From positions 1 through 64,000 of the forward strand of contig NZ_FTLW01000006.1 of NCBI RefSeq assembly GCF_900155935.1: 64,000 nt of DNA, written 5' to 3'. Positions 11,022 to 20,133 of this stretch are shown here, one piece after another. The translations under genes and the position numbers were made by a program. Within the stretch, counting starts at the first letter, position 1, and the number at the start of each line of letters is the position of its first letter. Under the pieces are notes generated by a model. The model saw only the letters and a program-made list of their open reading frames with translations, ran no database searches and was not told where the DNA came from. Origin of the DNA: Solilutibacter tolerans (lineage in GTDB: Bacteria; Pseudomonadota; Gammaproteobacteria; Xanthomonadales; Xanthomonadaceae).

Positions 11022-13388
11022 ATGACCTTCGTTTCGCGCCTTGCCGCGCTCCTCCTCGCCTTTGCCAGCCTGCCCGCCTTCGCCCAGGCGATGGACCCAA
11101 GCGAACTGCCGCCGGTCGACTCCGTCTTCCAGCTGTCCGCCAGCGCGCCCACCCGCGACCGCATCGAGCTGCGCTGGAAGATCGCGCCGGGCTACTACTT
11201 GTATCGCCACCGCACCAGCGCCCAAGTGCTCGGCAATGGCTACACCGCCGGTGAACTGCAAATCCCCGCCGGCAAGAAACACCACGACGAATTCTTTGGC
11301 GATGTCGAAACCTATCGCGGCGAATTGAAAGTCATCCTGCCCGGCAAGGCGGCCGCCGGGGCCGATGCCCTCGCCCTGCGCGTCAAATACCAAGGCTGCG
11401 CCGATGTCGGCGTCTGCTACCCCCCGCAAACCCGCACCGTCAATGTCAGCCTGCCCGCAGGCGGGAACGAACCCGCCGCCGACGCCGGCTTCGCCGCATT
11501 CGGCGCGCGGTTGGGCGAAGGCGGTAACGCTGCGTCCGGCGGGATTGCCACGGGCCAGAACGCCCTGCCCCTGCCGCCTGCCCAGGCCTTCAAGGTCGAA
11601 GCCATCGCCGATGGCGGCAGCCGCCTCCTGCTGCGCGTCACCCCGGCGCGCGGCTATTACCTGTATCGCGACAAATTGAAGCTCTCGCTCAGCGGCGCGC
11701 AGGGCGTGACCCTTGGCAAACCCGTCTACCCGAAAGCTAGCGACTACAAAGACGAATACTTCGGCAACGTCAAAGTCTATTTCGACCAGATCGAGATCCC
11801 GGTGCCGCTGATCCGCACGGAAGCGGGTGCGAAACCGCAAACAGTGTCGCTCAACGCCAGCTGGCAGGGCTGCCAGCAAAACGGCATCTGCTACGAGCCG
11901 ATGAAAAGCAGTTACAAGCTGCTACTGCCCGTCGCGACCTCCACCACCCAAACCGAAGCCGTTGCGACTGCAGCCGCGACGCCAGGGCAGATAGAAGCCA
12001 CATCGACCACCACGCCTACGCAAGCAGAGAATGGTGAAGTCGCATCGCCTGATGCCAACGCCGCCACGTTGCCGCAAGACACCGGCAACGACACGTCACC
12101 TGCACCAGCGAATGAAGCGGCATCGTCCAACACACGTATCAACAGCGCCGCCCCCACCGCACGCATCGGCCTGCTCACCGCGCTGCTGCTGGCACTGGGC
12201 GGCGGCCTGATCCTCAACTTGATGCCCTGCGTCTTGCCGGTGCTCTCGCTCAAGGCACTCTCGCTCGCGCAAAGCGGCGAAAGCCGCGAGCACGCCCGCC
12301 GCCATGCGCTGGCCTACACCTTGGGCGTGCTGGCCGCGTTTGCGGTGCTCGGTGCGATCGTGCTCGCATTGCGTGGGCAACTGGTCGAACAAGGCATCGG
12401 CTGGGGCTTCCAATTGCAGATGCCGCGCGTGGTCGCGACGCTCGCGCTGGTCGTGTTCGCGTTCGGCCTGTCGCTGTCGGGCCTCTGGTACGCGAACGTG
12501 GCCGTACCGCAATCGGGTCTGGCGATGTCGCAACGCGGCGGCTGGCGCGGCGATTTCGTCACCGGCGTCCTCGCCGTCGTCCTCGCCACGCCGTGCACCG
12601 CGCCGTTCATGGGCGCGGCACTGGCCTATGCCTTCCTCGCCCCGGCGTGGGCGGCGATGGCGGTGTTCCTGATGCTGGGTCTGGGCCTGGCGCTGCCGTT
12701 CCTCCTGATCGGCTTCCTCCCCGGCTTTGCGCGTTTCCTGCCCAAGCCCGGCGCATGGATGGAGACGATGAAGCAGCTGCTCGCGTTCCCGATGTATGCC
12801 ACCGCCGCGTGGCTGGTGTGGGTGCTGGCCCAGCAACGCGGCGCCGATGCGTTCGGCCTGTGGGCACTCGCCGCCATCGCCCTCGCGCTGGCGCTGTGGG
12901 CGTGGACGCATGCGCGTCGCCACGGCAAGCAGTGGGCGCTGGGCTTGGCCGTTGTCGCCCTGCTCGGCAGCGCGTTCGCCGTGGCGTCCATCGGCAAGAT
13001 CGCGCGGCCTGCGCCGGCCGCGGCGACGCTGGCCGAGGCCGACCATGTCGCCTATTCGCCGGAATTGCTCGCCAGCCTGCGCGCCGAGGGCCGCCCGGTC
13101 TTCGTCAACATCACCGCCGACTGGTGCGTCACCTGCAAGGCCAACGAGCGCACCGTGTTCGCCCGCGACGGTTTCAGCACCGCGCTGCGCGAGGCCAACG
13201 CCATTTATATGGTCGGCGATCACACCGACGTGGACCCGAAGATCTCCGCCTTCCTGCGCGAACACGGCGCAGTCGGCCTGCCGCTGTACGTGGTGTACCC
13301 CGCGGATGGCGGCGCGCCCAAAGTACTGCCGGCGTTGCTGACGCCGTCCATCGCGCGTGACGCCCTGCGCGCGGCATCGAAAAAGTGA
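11022..13388 (+). CDS. dsbD: Thiol:disulfide interchange protein DsbD
   Basis: 788 residues, longer than E. coli DsbD (about 565). After a signal peptide (1-22, cleavage near AFAQA), two DsbD-alpha-type periplasmic domains appear in tandem. Each has a paired-cysteine motif: CADVGVCYPP at about 126-135 and CQQNGICYEP at about 284-293. A low-complexity linker (about 305-380) precedes the eight-helix membrane domain (about 385-665), which carries the LMPCVLPVLSLK and TPCTAPFMGAAL cysteines. The C-terminal thioredoxin domain has the active site WCVTCK near residue 702. DsbD passes electrons from cytoplasmic thioredoxin to periplasmic thiol proteins. It overlaps the next gene by four bases. Confidence 0.95.
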   Translation: MTFVSRLAALLLAFASLPAFAQAMDPSELPPVDSVFQLSASAPTRDRIELRWKIAPGYYLYRHRTSAQVLGNGYTAGELQIPAGKKHHDEFFGDVETYRGELKVILPGKAAAGADALALRVKYQGCADVGVCYPPQTRTVNVSLPAGGNEPAADAGFAAFGARLGEGGNAASGGIATGQNALPLPPAQAFKVEAIADGGSRLLLRVTPARGYYLYRDKLKLSLSGAQGVTLGKPVYPKASDYKDEYFGNVKVYFDQIEIPVPLIRTEAGAKPQTVSLNASWQGCQQNGICYEPMKSSYKLLLPVATSTTQTEAVATAAATPGQIEATSTTTPTQAENGEVASPDANAATLPQDTGNDTSPAPANEAASSNTRINSAAPTARIGLLTALLLALGGGLILNLMPCVLPVLSLKALSLAQSGESREHARRHALAYTLGVLAAFAVLGAIVLALRGQLVEQGIGWGFQLQMPRVVATLALVVFAFGLSLSGLWYANVAVPQSGLAMSQRGGWRGDFVTGVLAVVLATPCTAPFMGAALAYAFLAPAWAAMAVFLMLGLGLALPFLLIGFLPGFARFLPKPGAWMETMKQLLAFPMYATAAWLVWVLAQQRGADAFGLWALAAIALALALWAWTHARRHGKQWALGLAVVALLGSAFAVASIGKIARPAPAAATLAEADHVAYSPELLASLRAEGRPVFVNITADWCVTCKANERTVFARDGFSTALREANAIYMVGDHTDVDPKISAFLREHGAVGLPLYVVYPADGGAPKVLPALLTPSIARDALRAASKK

Positions 13389-13984
13389 AGCGCGAAACCC
13401 GAAATCTGCTGCTGATCGCCGTCGCGGCGGCGCTGGTAGGCGGGGTCGCTGCCTTCATCGTCGAAGGACCGGGGCCGCTGTTGCGTACCGAGGCCGGACA
13501 ACGCGCACTCAACGCCGTCATCCAGCGTGACGCGCCGGAGGGCCTCGCCATCGCCAAACGCGGTGAGCCGATGCCCAGGCCCCAAGTGTGGACGCTGGAG
13601 GGCAAACGCATCGACCTGCCGATCGCCAAAGGCCGTCCGATGCTGATTAATGTCTGGGCCACTTGGTGCGGGCCGTGCATCAAGGAAATGCCGGAGCTGG
13701 CCGAGTTCTCGCATTCGCAAGGCGCGCGCGGCGTGCAGGTGATTGGCTTGGCCTTGGATGATGTTGATGCGGTCAAGGCGTGGCTGGCGCGGCTGCCTTC
13801 GCCTTATGCGCATTACCGCGATGACGCCGGCCCGCGCGATGCAGGCGTGGTGCTGGGCAATCCGGCGGGCGTCTTGCCGTACACGATCCTGATCGATGCC
13901 GACGGCGTCGTGCGCAAGCAACAGGTCGGGCCGTTTGCATCGGCAGCGGATATCGCCGATTGGTCAGGAACTGACGCTAACTGA
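13385..13984 (+). CDS. TlpA-like thioredoxin/disulfide reductase
   Basis: 199 residues with a GTG start inside the dsbD stop codon (GTGA overlap), indicating translational coupling. An N-terminal hydrophobic segment (LLLIAVAAALVGGVAAFIV) acts as a membrane anchor or uncleaved signal. The thioredoxin fold carries the active site ATWCGPCIKEMPEL near residue 95 and the cis-proline segment GVLPYTILID. The family reduces periplasmic disulfides, commonly for cytochrome c maturation or detoxification. Linkage to DsbD suggests that DsbD supplies its electrons (inference). Confidence 0.9.
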   Translation: MKRETRNLLLIAVAAALVGGVAAFIVEGPGPLLRTEAGQRALNAVIQRDAPEGLAIAKRGEPMPRPQVWTLEGKRIDLPIAKGRPMLINVWATWCGPCIKEMPELAEFSHSQGARGVQVIGLALDDVDAVKAWLARLPSPYAHYRDDAGPRDAGVVLGNPAGVLPYTILIDADGVVRKQQVGPFASAADIADWSGTDAN

Positions 13985-14054
13985 CCGCACCCGGCCCATA
14001 CGTTCCACATATGCAACAAAATGTTGTGGCGCTTGGGAAATCTGCCGCATTCAG

Positions 14055-14070
14055 TGTGATTTGCATCACA
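14055..14070. promoter_or_regulatory. CRP/Clp-type operator
   Basis: TGTGATTTGCATCACA is a perfect TGTGA-N6-TCACA palindrome, the consensus for CRP and for the Xanthomonas homologue Clp. It lies about 140 bases upstream of the Roadblock/GTPase cassette start. A second half-site, ATCACA, occurs at about 14091. Whether the regulator activates or represses cannot be told. Confidence 0.65.
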
Positions 14071-14207
14071 TCATTCGAAAATTGTATCGATCACATCCTT
14101 TAGTAATCACTCCTGCTATCAATATCTCGTGGGTTTTGTGACGCATGCCTTAGGGCTGGCATGGATGTTGCTGTGTGTACTCCCGACTAAACTTCTACGG
14201 ACTTGCC

Positions 14208-15200
14208 ATGGTCAGCATGCTGCAATTGCCACCTCCTCTTGAACTTGCGATTGGCCAGCTATCCGCGGCCGACCAAAGTCATGTCCAGGTGTCGATGCGC
14301 GTCTTGGCCGCGCATCTGAAGGCGCCTTGCGTGCTGGTCACCAAGGACACCGGCGACATCACCCTCAAGCCGGACCCGCGTGATCACAAAATCATTCACG
14401 CGACCAGCGCCACCGATGAGGTGCGCCTGGATCGCCCGATGCGCCTGGTTCCTTTGTCCGAAGCCTTGTCGAAGCTGATCGATGGCATCGTCTCGCTCAC
14501 GCAGCAAGCCGCCCCCGCCAGCACAGATTTCACTGCGTTCGCCGTGGATGCCACCTCGGCGCAACCTGCGCTGTTTGACCTGTTGCTGGACCGCAGCCAC
14601 CCCGGCCCGTTGGAAGTGCACTTTGCCTCCGGCCACAGCCTGTTGATTGATAGCCGTTACTCGGTGGCGCATCTGTCATCGCCCGTCGCGCAGATGCTGC
14701 CGATGTTGGCCACCGGCCGCATCATCCAGATCGCGCAAGTCTCGAATGAAGAATTCACCCACCGCACCCGCAAGGGCAGTGATCTGCAACCGCTGGGCGT
14801 GGAGCAGATTTGCTGGGCACTGACCGCCACGCCAAGCGCGATGCCTGCGCTTGATCGTTGGCATCGCGATGACGATGCACGGGTCAGCCTGGACACGTGG
14901 CCCAATTTGTCTGCACAACCCGACGCGCAGGCCTGGCTTGAAGTCTTGAGCACGGCATTCCAACGCGGCATGACTGTGGGCGCGCTGCGCGATTGCGCGA
15001 TCAAGGCCGGTATTCCGACCGAGCGCGCAAATCATGGCATTTCCCTGCTGTTCACCTATCGACATGCACGCATCGTCGCCTCTGGCGTCGCAGCCGAACA
15101 GGTGGTCGTGCAGCTGCCCGTCGCGCGCCGCACGGCGCCGCCTTCCGGGCTGCTGGGTCGCCTGCGTTCGCGCCTGCGCGCGCTGGCCATGGCCGCATGA
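14208..15200 (+). CDS. Unknown protein of the Roadblock/GTPase cassette
   Basis: 330 residues from ATG 14208; the frame could also start at GTG 14175. I do not recognise a family. The N-terminal third has a beta-rich region (VQVSMRVLAAHLKAPCVLVT), and the C-terminal half contains helical segments (ALRDCAIKAGIPTERANHG) followed by an arginine-rich tail. There is no signal peptide or membrane helix. It overlaps the GTPase gene by four bases (ATGA) and is the first gene after the CRP-type box. By position it could be the effector or scaffold of the switch below it, by analogy with the variable proteins in bacterial small-GTPase clusters. Confidence 0.7.
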   Translation: MVSMLQLPPPLELAIGQLSAADQSHVQVSMRVLAAHLKAPCVLVTKDTGDITLKPDPRDHKIIHATSATDEVRLDRPMRLVPLSEALSKLIDGIVSLTQQAAPASTDFTAFAVDATSAQPALFDLLLDRSHPGPLEVHFASGHSLLIDSRYSVAHLSSPVAQMLPMLATGRIIQIAQVSNEEFTHRTRKGSDLQPLGVEQICWALTATPSAMPALDRWHRDDDARVSLDTWPNLSAQPDAQAWLEVLSTAFQRGMTVGALRDCAIKAGIPTERANHGISLLFTYRHARIVASGVAAEQVVVQLPVARRTAPPSGLLGRLRSRLRALAMAA

Positions 15201-15760
15201 GCATGTCGATGAACGAAGACCGCGACCTCAAGATCGTATTCGTCGGCCCGCCAGACGCGGGCAAGTCGACGGCGATCAAGTCACTGAGCGACCTGCCACC
15301 GGTCAGCACGGACGTGCCGGCTTCCGATGAAAGCCGCTTGACCACGGTGGCGATGGATTTTGGCGAGATGATGCTTGAAGGCGGCGGCGTGGTGCGCCTG
15401 TATGGCGTGCCGGGCCAGGGCCGCTTCGAATTCATCTGGCCGATGATTTCCGATGGTGCGATCGGTGCTTTGTTTTTCCTCGATGCCCGTCACCCTGCCC
15501 CGCTGCAAGAGCTGGATGGCTATCTGGAAAGCTTCGCTGACACGCTGCGCAGCACCACTTGCTTGCTCGTCGTGACCCACATCGACCAAGCCACCCACGA
15601 ATACAGCACGCAGCGTTTCGCCAAACACGTGCGTGATCGCGGGCATTTGATGCCGGTGATCGAAATCGATCCCCGCCAGCGTCGCGACGTACTCTACGCA
15701 CTGAACCTGTTGCTCGAAATGTTGGGCACAACCGAAACCGGAGCCTCTCATGCTGCTTGA
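15197..15760 (+). CDS. Small Ras-like GTPase (MglA/CvnD type)
   Basis: 187 residues. The P-loop is FVGPPDAGKSTA (residues about 13-24). The G3 region reads YGVPGQGRFEFIW, matching the YGTPGQxRFxFMW form typical of the bacterial CvnD/MglA-type GTPases rather than the DTAGQ of Ras. G4 is VVTHID in place of NKxD. These proteins usually partner with Roadblock/LC7 proteins that act as activating partners or scaffolds. It starts within the stop of the upstream gene, and its end overlaps the next start (15750), so the three genes form a tight operon. No lipid anchor or membrane segment is seen. Confidence 0.85.
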   Translation: MSMSMNEDRDLKIVFVGPPDAGKSTAIKSLSDLPPVSTDVPASDESRLTTVAMDFGEMMLEGGGVVRLYGVPGQGRFEFIWPMISDGAIGALFFLDARHPAPLQELDGYLESFADTLRSTTCLLVVTHIDQATHEYSTQRFAKHVRDRGHLMPVIEIDPRQRRDVLYALNLLLEMLGTTETGASHAA

Positions 15761-16190
15761 AGCCAGCACCGACCAGCGTCGCTGGGCCAAATTTTTCCCG
15801 TTGTCGCGCGAGGCGGATTTCCTCCAGCAGATGAGGGACACCATCGAGTCGATTCCGGGTGCCTACGCCATGATCCTGTCCAGCCTGGACGGCATGCAGC
15901 TGGCTTCAGTGCAGTCGGGCCAGAGCGTCAATGGCTCGCGCCTGGCCGCCATCACCGGGTCGCTGTGCGGCCTGGGCGAAACACTGGGCAAGGAACTTGG
16001 GCAGGAACATTTTCGCGATGTACTGATCTCGACCGAAAGCGGCATTGCAGTGGTGCAGCGCCTGCCCGCACCCGGAAACCGCATGGTGTTGCTGACCGCC
16101 GCCAATCACGAGGCCAACGTCGGCATCGTCTCCGCCCAGTCGCGCTTTTGCGCTCAGGCCCTCAGCCTGATGGCCTTCATGTCCAACTGA
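15750..16190 (+). CDS. Roadblock/LC7-domain protein 1
   Basis: 146 residues. The fold is indicated by the pattern IPGAYAMILSSLDGMQLASV, then LAAITGSLCGLGETLGKE and the hydrophobic strands DVLISTESGIAVVQRL and NRMVLLTAA, as in MglB and Streptomyces CvnB. Such proteins dimerise and act as partners or GTPase-activating proteins of MglA-like switches. It overlaps the end of the GTPase gene by 11 bases, supporting a functional pair. Confidence 0.82.
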   Translation: MLLEASTDQRRWAKFFPLSREADFLQQMRDTIESIPGAYAMILSSLDGMQLASVQSGQSVNGSRLAAITGSLCGLGETLGKELGQEHFRDVLISTESGIAVVQRLPAPGNRMVLLTAANHEANVGIVSAQSRFCAQALSLMAFMSN

Positions 16191-16286
16191 CCCTCATCCA
16201 CCGAATTTTCATCGCGCCCGGCAGCAGGCGCAGCTCACTTTCCGCTGTCAAACTAATCATCACTACCAACCTAAGGAAATAGAAAC

Positions 16287-16646
16287 ATGGCCAACATCCA
16301 AGACTCGCTCGCCAACATCATGACCATCGACGGCTGCGCTGCCTGCGCCCTTGTCGATTCCAACAGCGGCCTGGTCCTCGGCAAAGCCGGTTCGGGCATC
16401 GACCTGGACCTCGCCGGCGCTGGTAACACCGAAGTGGTCCGCGCCAAGATGAAGACGATGAAGAGCCTGAAGCTCAACGAAGGCATCGAAGACATCCTGA
16501 TCACCCTCGGCTCGCAGTACCACATCATCCGCCCGATGAAGAACAAGGAAGGCCTGTTCCTGTACGTCGTGCTGCTGAAGGACCGCGCCAACCTGGCCCT
16601 GGCCCGCATGAAGACCGCCGACGTCGAGAAGGACCTGGCGGTCTGA
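16287..16646 (+). CDS. Roadblock/LC7-domain protein 2
   Basis: 119 residues. Roadblock pattern: ANIMTIDGCAACALVDSNSGLVL, then a helix with MKTMKSLKL and strands ILITLGSQYHIIRPM and GLFLYVVLLKDRANL. It has little obvious sequence identity to the first Roadblock gene, so it is not a recent copy. It sits 96 bases after it, with its own ribosome-binding site (TAAGGAA, seven bases before ATG), and may be expressed at a higher level. A strong terminator follows at 16674, closing the cassette. Confidence 0.8.
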   Translation: MANIQDSLANIMTIDGCAACALVDSNSGLVLGKAGSGIDLDLAGAGNTEVVRAKMKTMKSLKLNEGIEDILITLGSQYHIIRPMKNKEGLFLYVVLLKDRANLALARMKTADVEKDLAV

Positions 16647-16673
16647 TTCCAGCCACCACCGCTAGCAATACAG

Positions 16674-16703
16674 ACGACCCGCCCATGGCGGGTCGTTTTG
16701 TTT
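16674..16703 (+). terminator. Intrinsic terminator of the Roadblock cassette
   Basis: ACGACCCGCC-CAT-GGCGGGTCGT is a perfect 10-base-pair stem with a three-base loop, followed by TTTGTTT. It lies 28 bases after the stop of the second Roadblock gene. Confidence 0.93.
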
Positions 16704-16877
16704 CAGGGCCCCTTCCACGCCCCCACAGCCGGTGGGAGCAAGCATCAGCCGCGCGGTGAAACCATACGCTTCGGCGCTCAAAGTCAAACATACGCTTGAA
16801 TTTCGCCTAACATCGGCGATCTGGACAGCAACATCGCTTTGGCGCACACTGCCGCCCTTGCCCCTTTTGACCCCACC

Positions 16878-17333
16878 ATGAGCCGATTGCTGGTGCTACA
16901 CGGCCCCAACCTCAACCTGCTCGGCACGCGCGAGCCGGAGGTGTATGGTCGCACCACCCTGGCGGAGATCGACGCCCAGCTGCGAGAGCGCGCCGAACGT
17001 GCTGACATCAGCATCGATTTCCTGCAATCGAACGCCGAACATGTGCTGATCGACCGCATCCAGGCCGCCAAGGGTGATGGCACCGGTTACATCCTCATCA
17101 ACCCGGCTGCCTTGACCCATACCTCGGTCGCCTTGCGCGATGCGTTGGCGGCCGTGGCGATCCCGTTCATCGAGATCCACCTCTCCAACCCGCATGCCCG
17201 CGAGCCCTTCCGCCATCACAGCTATGTCAGCGACCTGGCCCAGGCGGTGATCTGCGGGTTTGGCGCCGATGGGTACCTGCACGCCTTCGACCAGGCGCAG
17301 AAAGTCCTGGCCGCTGCCCCTTCCCACGCTTAA
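16878..17333 (+). CDS. aroQ: Type II 3-dehydroquinate dehydratase
   Basis: 151 residues, the normal length. The signature [17 protein letters not shown] at the start contains the active-site loop. [16 protein letters not shown] and [19 protein letters not shown] carry the conserved catalytic and substrate-binding residues (tyrosine, histidine, asparagine, arginine). It catalyses the third step of the shikimate pathway. The open frame extends to a TTG at 16839, but ATG 16878 gives the family start. It is followed by accB 19 bases later, a common gammaproteobacterial order. Confidence 0.96.
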   Translation: MSRLLVLHGPNLNLLGTREPEVYGRTTLAEIDAQLRERAERADISIDFLQSNAEHVLIDRIQAAKGDGTGYILINPAALTHTSVALRDALAAVAIPFIEIHLSNPHAREPFRHHSYVSDLAQAVICGFGADGYLHAFDQAQKVLAAAPSHA

Positions 17334-17352
17334 TTACTGCAAGAGAACCGAC

Positions 17353-17826
17353 ATGGACCTGCGCAAGATCAAGAAGCTGATCGACCTGCTGGAAGAATCC
17401 AACCTCAACGAAATCGAGATCAAGGAAGGCGAAGAATCCGTGCGCCTGTCGCGCGGCGCGCCGCAGATGGCGATGGCGATGCCCGCGCCGGTGATCCAGG
17501 CCGCGCCTGTCGCCGCCGCGCCGATGCCGATGCAGTCGCCGGTCGAAGCCGCCACCGGCGGCATGCCGAAGGCCGGCCCGGAGCTGCCCGCGGGTAATGT
17601 GGTGCGCGCGCCCATGGTCGGCACGTACTACGCCGCGCCCGCGCCGGACAAGCCGCCGTTCGTCACGGTTGGCCAGGCGGTCAAGGTGGGCGACACGCTG
17701 GGCATCATCGAAGCGATGAAGATGTTCAACCCGATCGAGGCCGAAGTGGCCGGCACGGTGCTCGCCATCCAGTGCGAAAGCGGTCAGCCGGTCGAGTTCG
17801 ACCAACCTCTCTTCGTCATCGGCTAA
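17353..17826 (+). CDS. accB: Biotin carboxyl carrier protein of acetyl-CoA carboxylase
   Basis: 157 residues. The N-terminal helix ([20 protein letters not shown]) is followed by an alanine/proline-rich linker (about 45-80). The biotinyl domain follows, with EAMKM at about 120-124, whose lysine carries biotin. It is the carrier subunit that shuttles the carboxyl group from AccC to the carboxyltransferase in fatty-acid synthesis. It begins just after aroQ and is followed by accC after 10 bases. Confidence 0.97.
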   Translation: MDLRKIKKLIDLLEESNLNEIEIKEGEESVRLSRGAPQMAMAMPAPVIQAAPVAAAPMPMQSPVEAATGGMPKAGPELPAGNVVRAPMVGTYYAAPAPDKPPFVTVGQAVKVGDTLGIIEAMKMFNPIEAEVAGTVLAIQCESGQPVEFDQPLFVIG

Positions 17827-17836
17827 GGCGGCGGCA

Positions 17837-19204
17837 ATGCTCGATAAAGTCGTCATCGCCAATCGCGGCGAAATCGCGCTGCGTATCCTGCGCGCCTGCC
17901 AGGCGCTGGGCATCCGCACCGTCGCCGTCCATTCCACCGTCGATCGCAACCTGAAGCACGTGGCGATGGCCGACGAATCGGTCTGCATCGGCCCGGCGGC
18001 CTCCAGCGAGAGCTACCTCAACATGCCGGCGATCATCGCCGCGGCCGAGGTCACCGACGCGCAGGCCATCCATCCCGGCTACGGCTTTTTGTCCGAGAAC
18101 GCGGACTTCGCCGAGCGCGTGGAAGAGTCCGGCTTCGTCTTCATCGGGCCGAAGGCCGAGACCATCCGCCTGATGGGCGACAAGGTGGAAGCGATCCGCG
18201 CGATGAAAGCCGCGGGCGTGCCCTGCGTGCCCGGCAGCGGCGGTCCGCTGGGCGAGGATGGCGAAGAGAATCTGCGCATCGGTCGCGAGATCGGTTACCC
18301 GGTCATCGTCAAGGCCGCCGGCGGCGGCGGCGGACGCGGCATGCGCGTGGTGCATACCGAGGCCGCGCTGCTCAACGCGATTGCGACCACCAAGAGCGAA
18401 GCCAAGGCCGCTTTCGGCAACGACATGGTCTACATGGAGAAGTTCCTGGAGAACCCGCGTCACGTGGAGATCCAGGTGCTGGCCGATGGCCAAGGCAACG
18501 CGATCCATCTGGGTGAGCGCGATTGTTCGATGCAGCGTCGCCACCAGAAAGTGGTCGAAGAAGCGCCCGCGCCGGGCATCACTGAGAAAGAGCGCGAAGA
18601 GATCGGTCGCGTCTGCGTCGAAGCCTGCATCCGCATCGGTTACCGCGGCGCCGGGACGTTCGAATTCCTGTACGAAAACGGCCGCTTCTATTTCATCGAA
18701 ATGAACACCCGCATCCAGGTGGAGCATCCGGTGACGGAAATGGTGACCGGCATCGACCTGGTGCGCGAACAGCTCAACGTCGCCGCCGGCAGAAAGCTCA
18801 CGATCAAGCAGGAAGACGTGGTGCTGGAAGGCCATGCCATCGAATGCCGGATCAACGCGGAAGACCCGGACACGTTCATGCCGTCGCCGGGCCTGATCAC
18901 GCATTTCCACTCCGCCGGCGGTCCCGGCGTGCGCGTGGACTCGCATGTGTACGAAGGCTATCGCGTGCCGCCGAACTACGACTCGATGATCGGCAAACTC
19001 ATCGTGCACGGGCCGGATCGCGCCACCGCCATCGCGCGGATGCGCGTGGCCTTGTCGGAAATGGTCGTCGACGGCATCAAGACCAACATCCCGCTGCAGC
19101 AGCGCATCATGGCCGATGCCGGTTTCGCTGCCGGTGGCCAGAACATCCACTATCTCGAGAAGCGCCTTGCCGAAAGCAAGGAGCGCTCGCTGAAACTCAG
19201 CTGA
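17837..19204 (+). CDS. accC: Biotin carboxylase of acetyl-CoA carboxylase
   Basis: 455 residues, full length. It starts [19 protein letters not shown]. It has the ATP-grasp glycine-rich loop [14 protein letters not shown] (about 156-169), the [11 protein letters not shown] lid segment and [14 protein letters not shown], which carries the catalytic residues. It carboxylates biotin on AccB using bicarbonate and ATP. Its stop TGA shares one base with the start of prmA. Confidence 0.98.
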   Translation: MLDKVVIANRGEIALRILRACQALGIRTVAVHSTVDRNLKHVAMADESVCIGPAASSESYLNMPAIIAAAEVTDAQAIHPGYGFLSENADFAERVEESGFVFIGPKAETIRLMGDKVEAIRAMKAAGVPCVPGSGGPLGEDGEENLRIGREIGYPVIVKAAGGGGGRGMRVVHTEAALLNAIATTKSEAKAAFGNDMVYMEKFLENPRHVEIQVLADGQGNAIHLGERDCSMQRRHQKVVEEAPAPGITEKEREEIGRVCVEACIRIGYRGAGTFEFLYENGRFYFIEMNTRIQVEHPVTEMVTGIDLVREQLNVAAGRKLTIKQEDVVLEGHAIECRINAEDPDTFMPSPGLITHFHSAGGPGVRVDSHVYEGYRVPPNYDSMIGKLIVHGPDRATAIARMRVALSEMVVDGIKTNIPLQQRIMADAGFAAGGQNIHYLEKRLAESKERSLKLS

Positions 19205-20124
19205 TGCCCTGGTTGCAACTCACGCTGCCGGTCTCGCAATCCGAACATCCGCGCTTTGAGTCGGCGCTGGAAGATGCGGGCGCACTATCGGTGACCTTGG
19301 CCGATGCCGATGCCGAGACCCCGGATGAAGAAGCCATCTTCGAGCCCGGCGTCGGCGAGACGCCGCTGTGGCAGCAGATGGTGCTGACGGCGCTGTTTGA
19401 GGGCGACACCGATGCCGAATGGCTGCTGTCCGAGTTGAACACGCTCGATGGCGCGCTGGATTGGTCCAGGTCGCAGCTGGAGATCGTCGAGGACCAGGAC
19501 TGGGAACGCGCGTGGCTGGACCAGTTCCAGCCGATGCGCTTCGGCCAACGCACGTGGATCGTCCCGTGGAATCACGACCTGCCTGTAGAAGCCTTGGTGG
19601 ATGATGCGGCGGTCGTCCGGCTCGATCCGGGCCTCGCGTTCGGCTCCGGCACGCATCCCACGACGGCACTGTGCCTGCAATGGCTGGATGGCCTGGCCGA
19701 TGCCGGCCAGCTGCACGACATCGACGTGCTGGATTTCGGTTGCGGCAGCGGCATCCTTGCACTGGCGGCATTGAAACTGGGCGCGAAGCACGCCGTCGGT
19801 ATCGACAACGACCCGCAAGCAATCATCGCAACCCAAGACAACGCCGAGCGCAATGGCCTGGCCGATCACATCGATGTCTATCTGCCAGGTGACGCGCCGA
19901 CACGAACCTATCCGGTAGTCGTCGCCAACATCCTCGCCTCGGCGCTGGACCAGCTGGCCGAAACGATCAGCGCGCACGTCGCGCCGGGCGGCGTATTGGC
20001 GATGTCCGGCATCCTTAAAGGCCAGGAAGACGAGCTGCTTATTCGCTACGCGCCGTGGTTCGAAGGTCTGCACATCGCCCAGCAAGAAGACTGGGTGCGC
20101 ATCAGCGGTCGGCGGCGCGGTTAA
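19204..20124 (+). CDS. prmA: Ribosomal protein L11 methyltransferase
   Basis: 306 residues. The N-terminal L11-recognition domain ([14 protein letters not shown]...) is followed by the SAM-dependent methyltransferase domain: [20 protein letters not shown], then motif [16 protein letters not shown], and [10 protein letters not shown] as the NPPY-equivalent motif of the family. It trimethylates L11. The start overlaps the accC stop by one base; a longer open frame upstream is only the shadow of accC. The order accB-accC-prmA is conserved in gammaproteobacteria. Confidence 0.97.
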   Translation: MPWLQLTLPVSQSEHPRFESALEDAGALSVTLADADAETPDEEAIFEPGVGETPLWQQMVLTALFEGDTDAEWLLSELNTLDGALDWSRSQLEIVEDQDWERAWLDQFQPMRFGQRTWIVPWNHDLPVEALVDDAAVVRLDPGLAFGSGTHPTTALCLQWLDGLADAGQLHDIDVLDFGCGSGILALAALKLGAKHAVGIDNDPQAIIATQDNAERNGLADHIDVYLPGDAPTRTYPVVVANILASALDQLAETISAHVAPGGVLAMSGILKGQEDELLIRYAPWFEGLHIAQQEDWVRISGRRRG

Positions 20125-20133
20125 GCTGCACGC

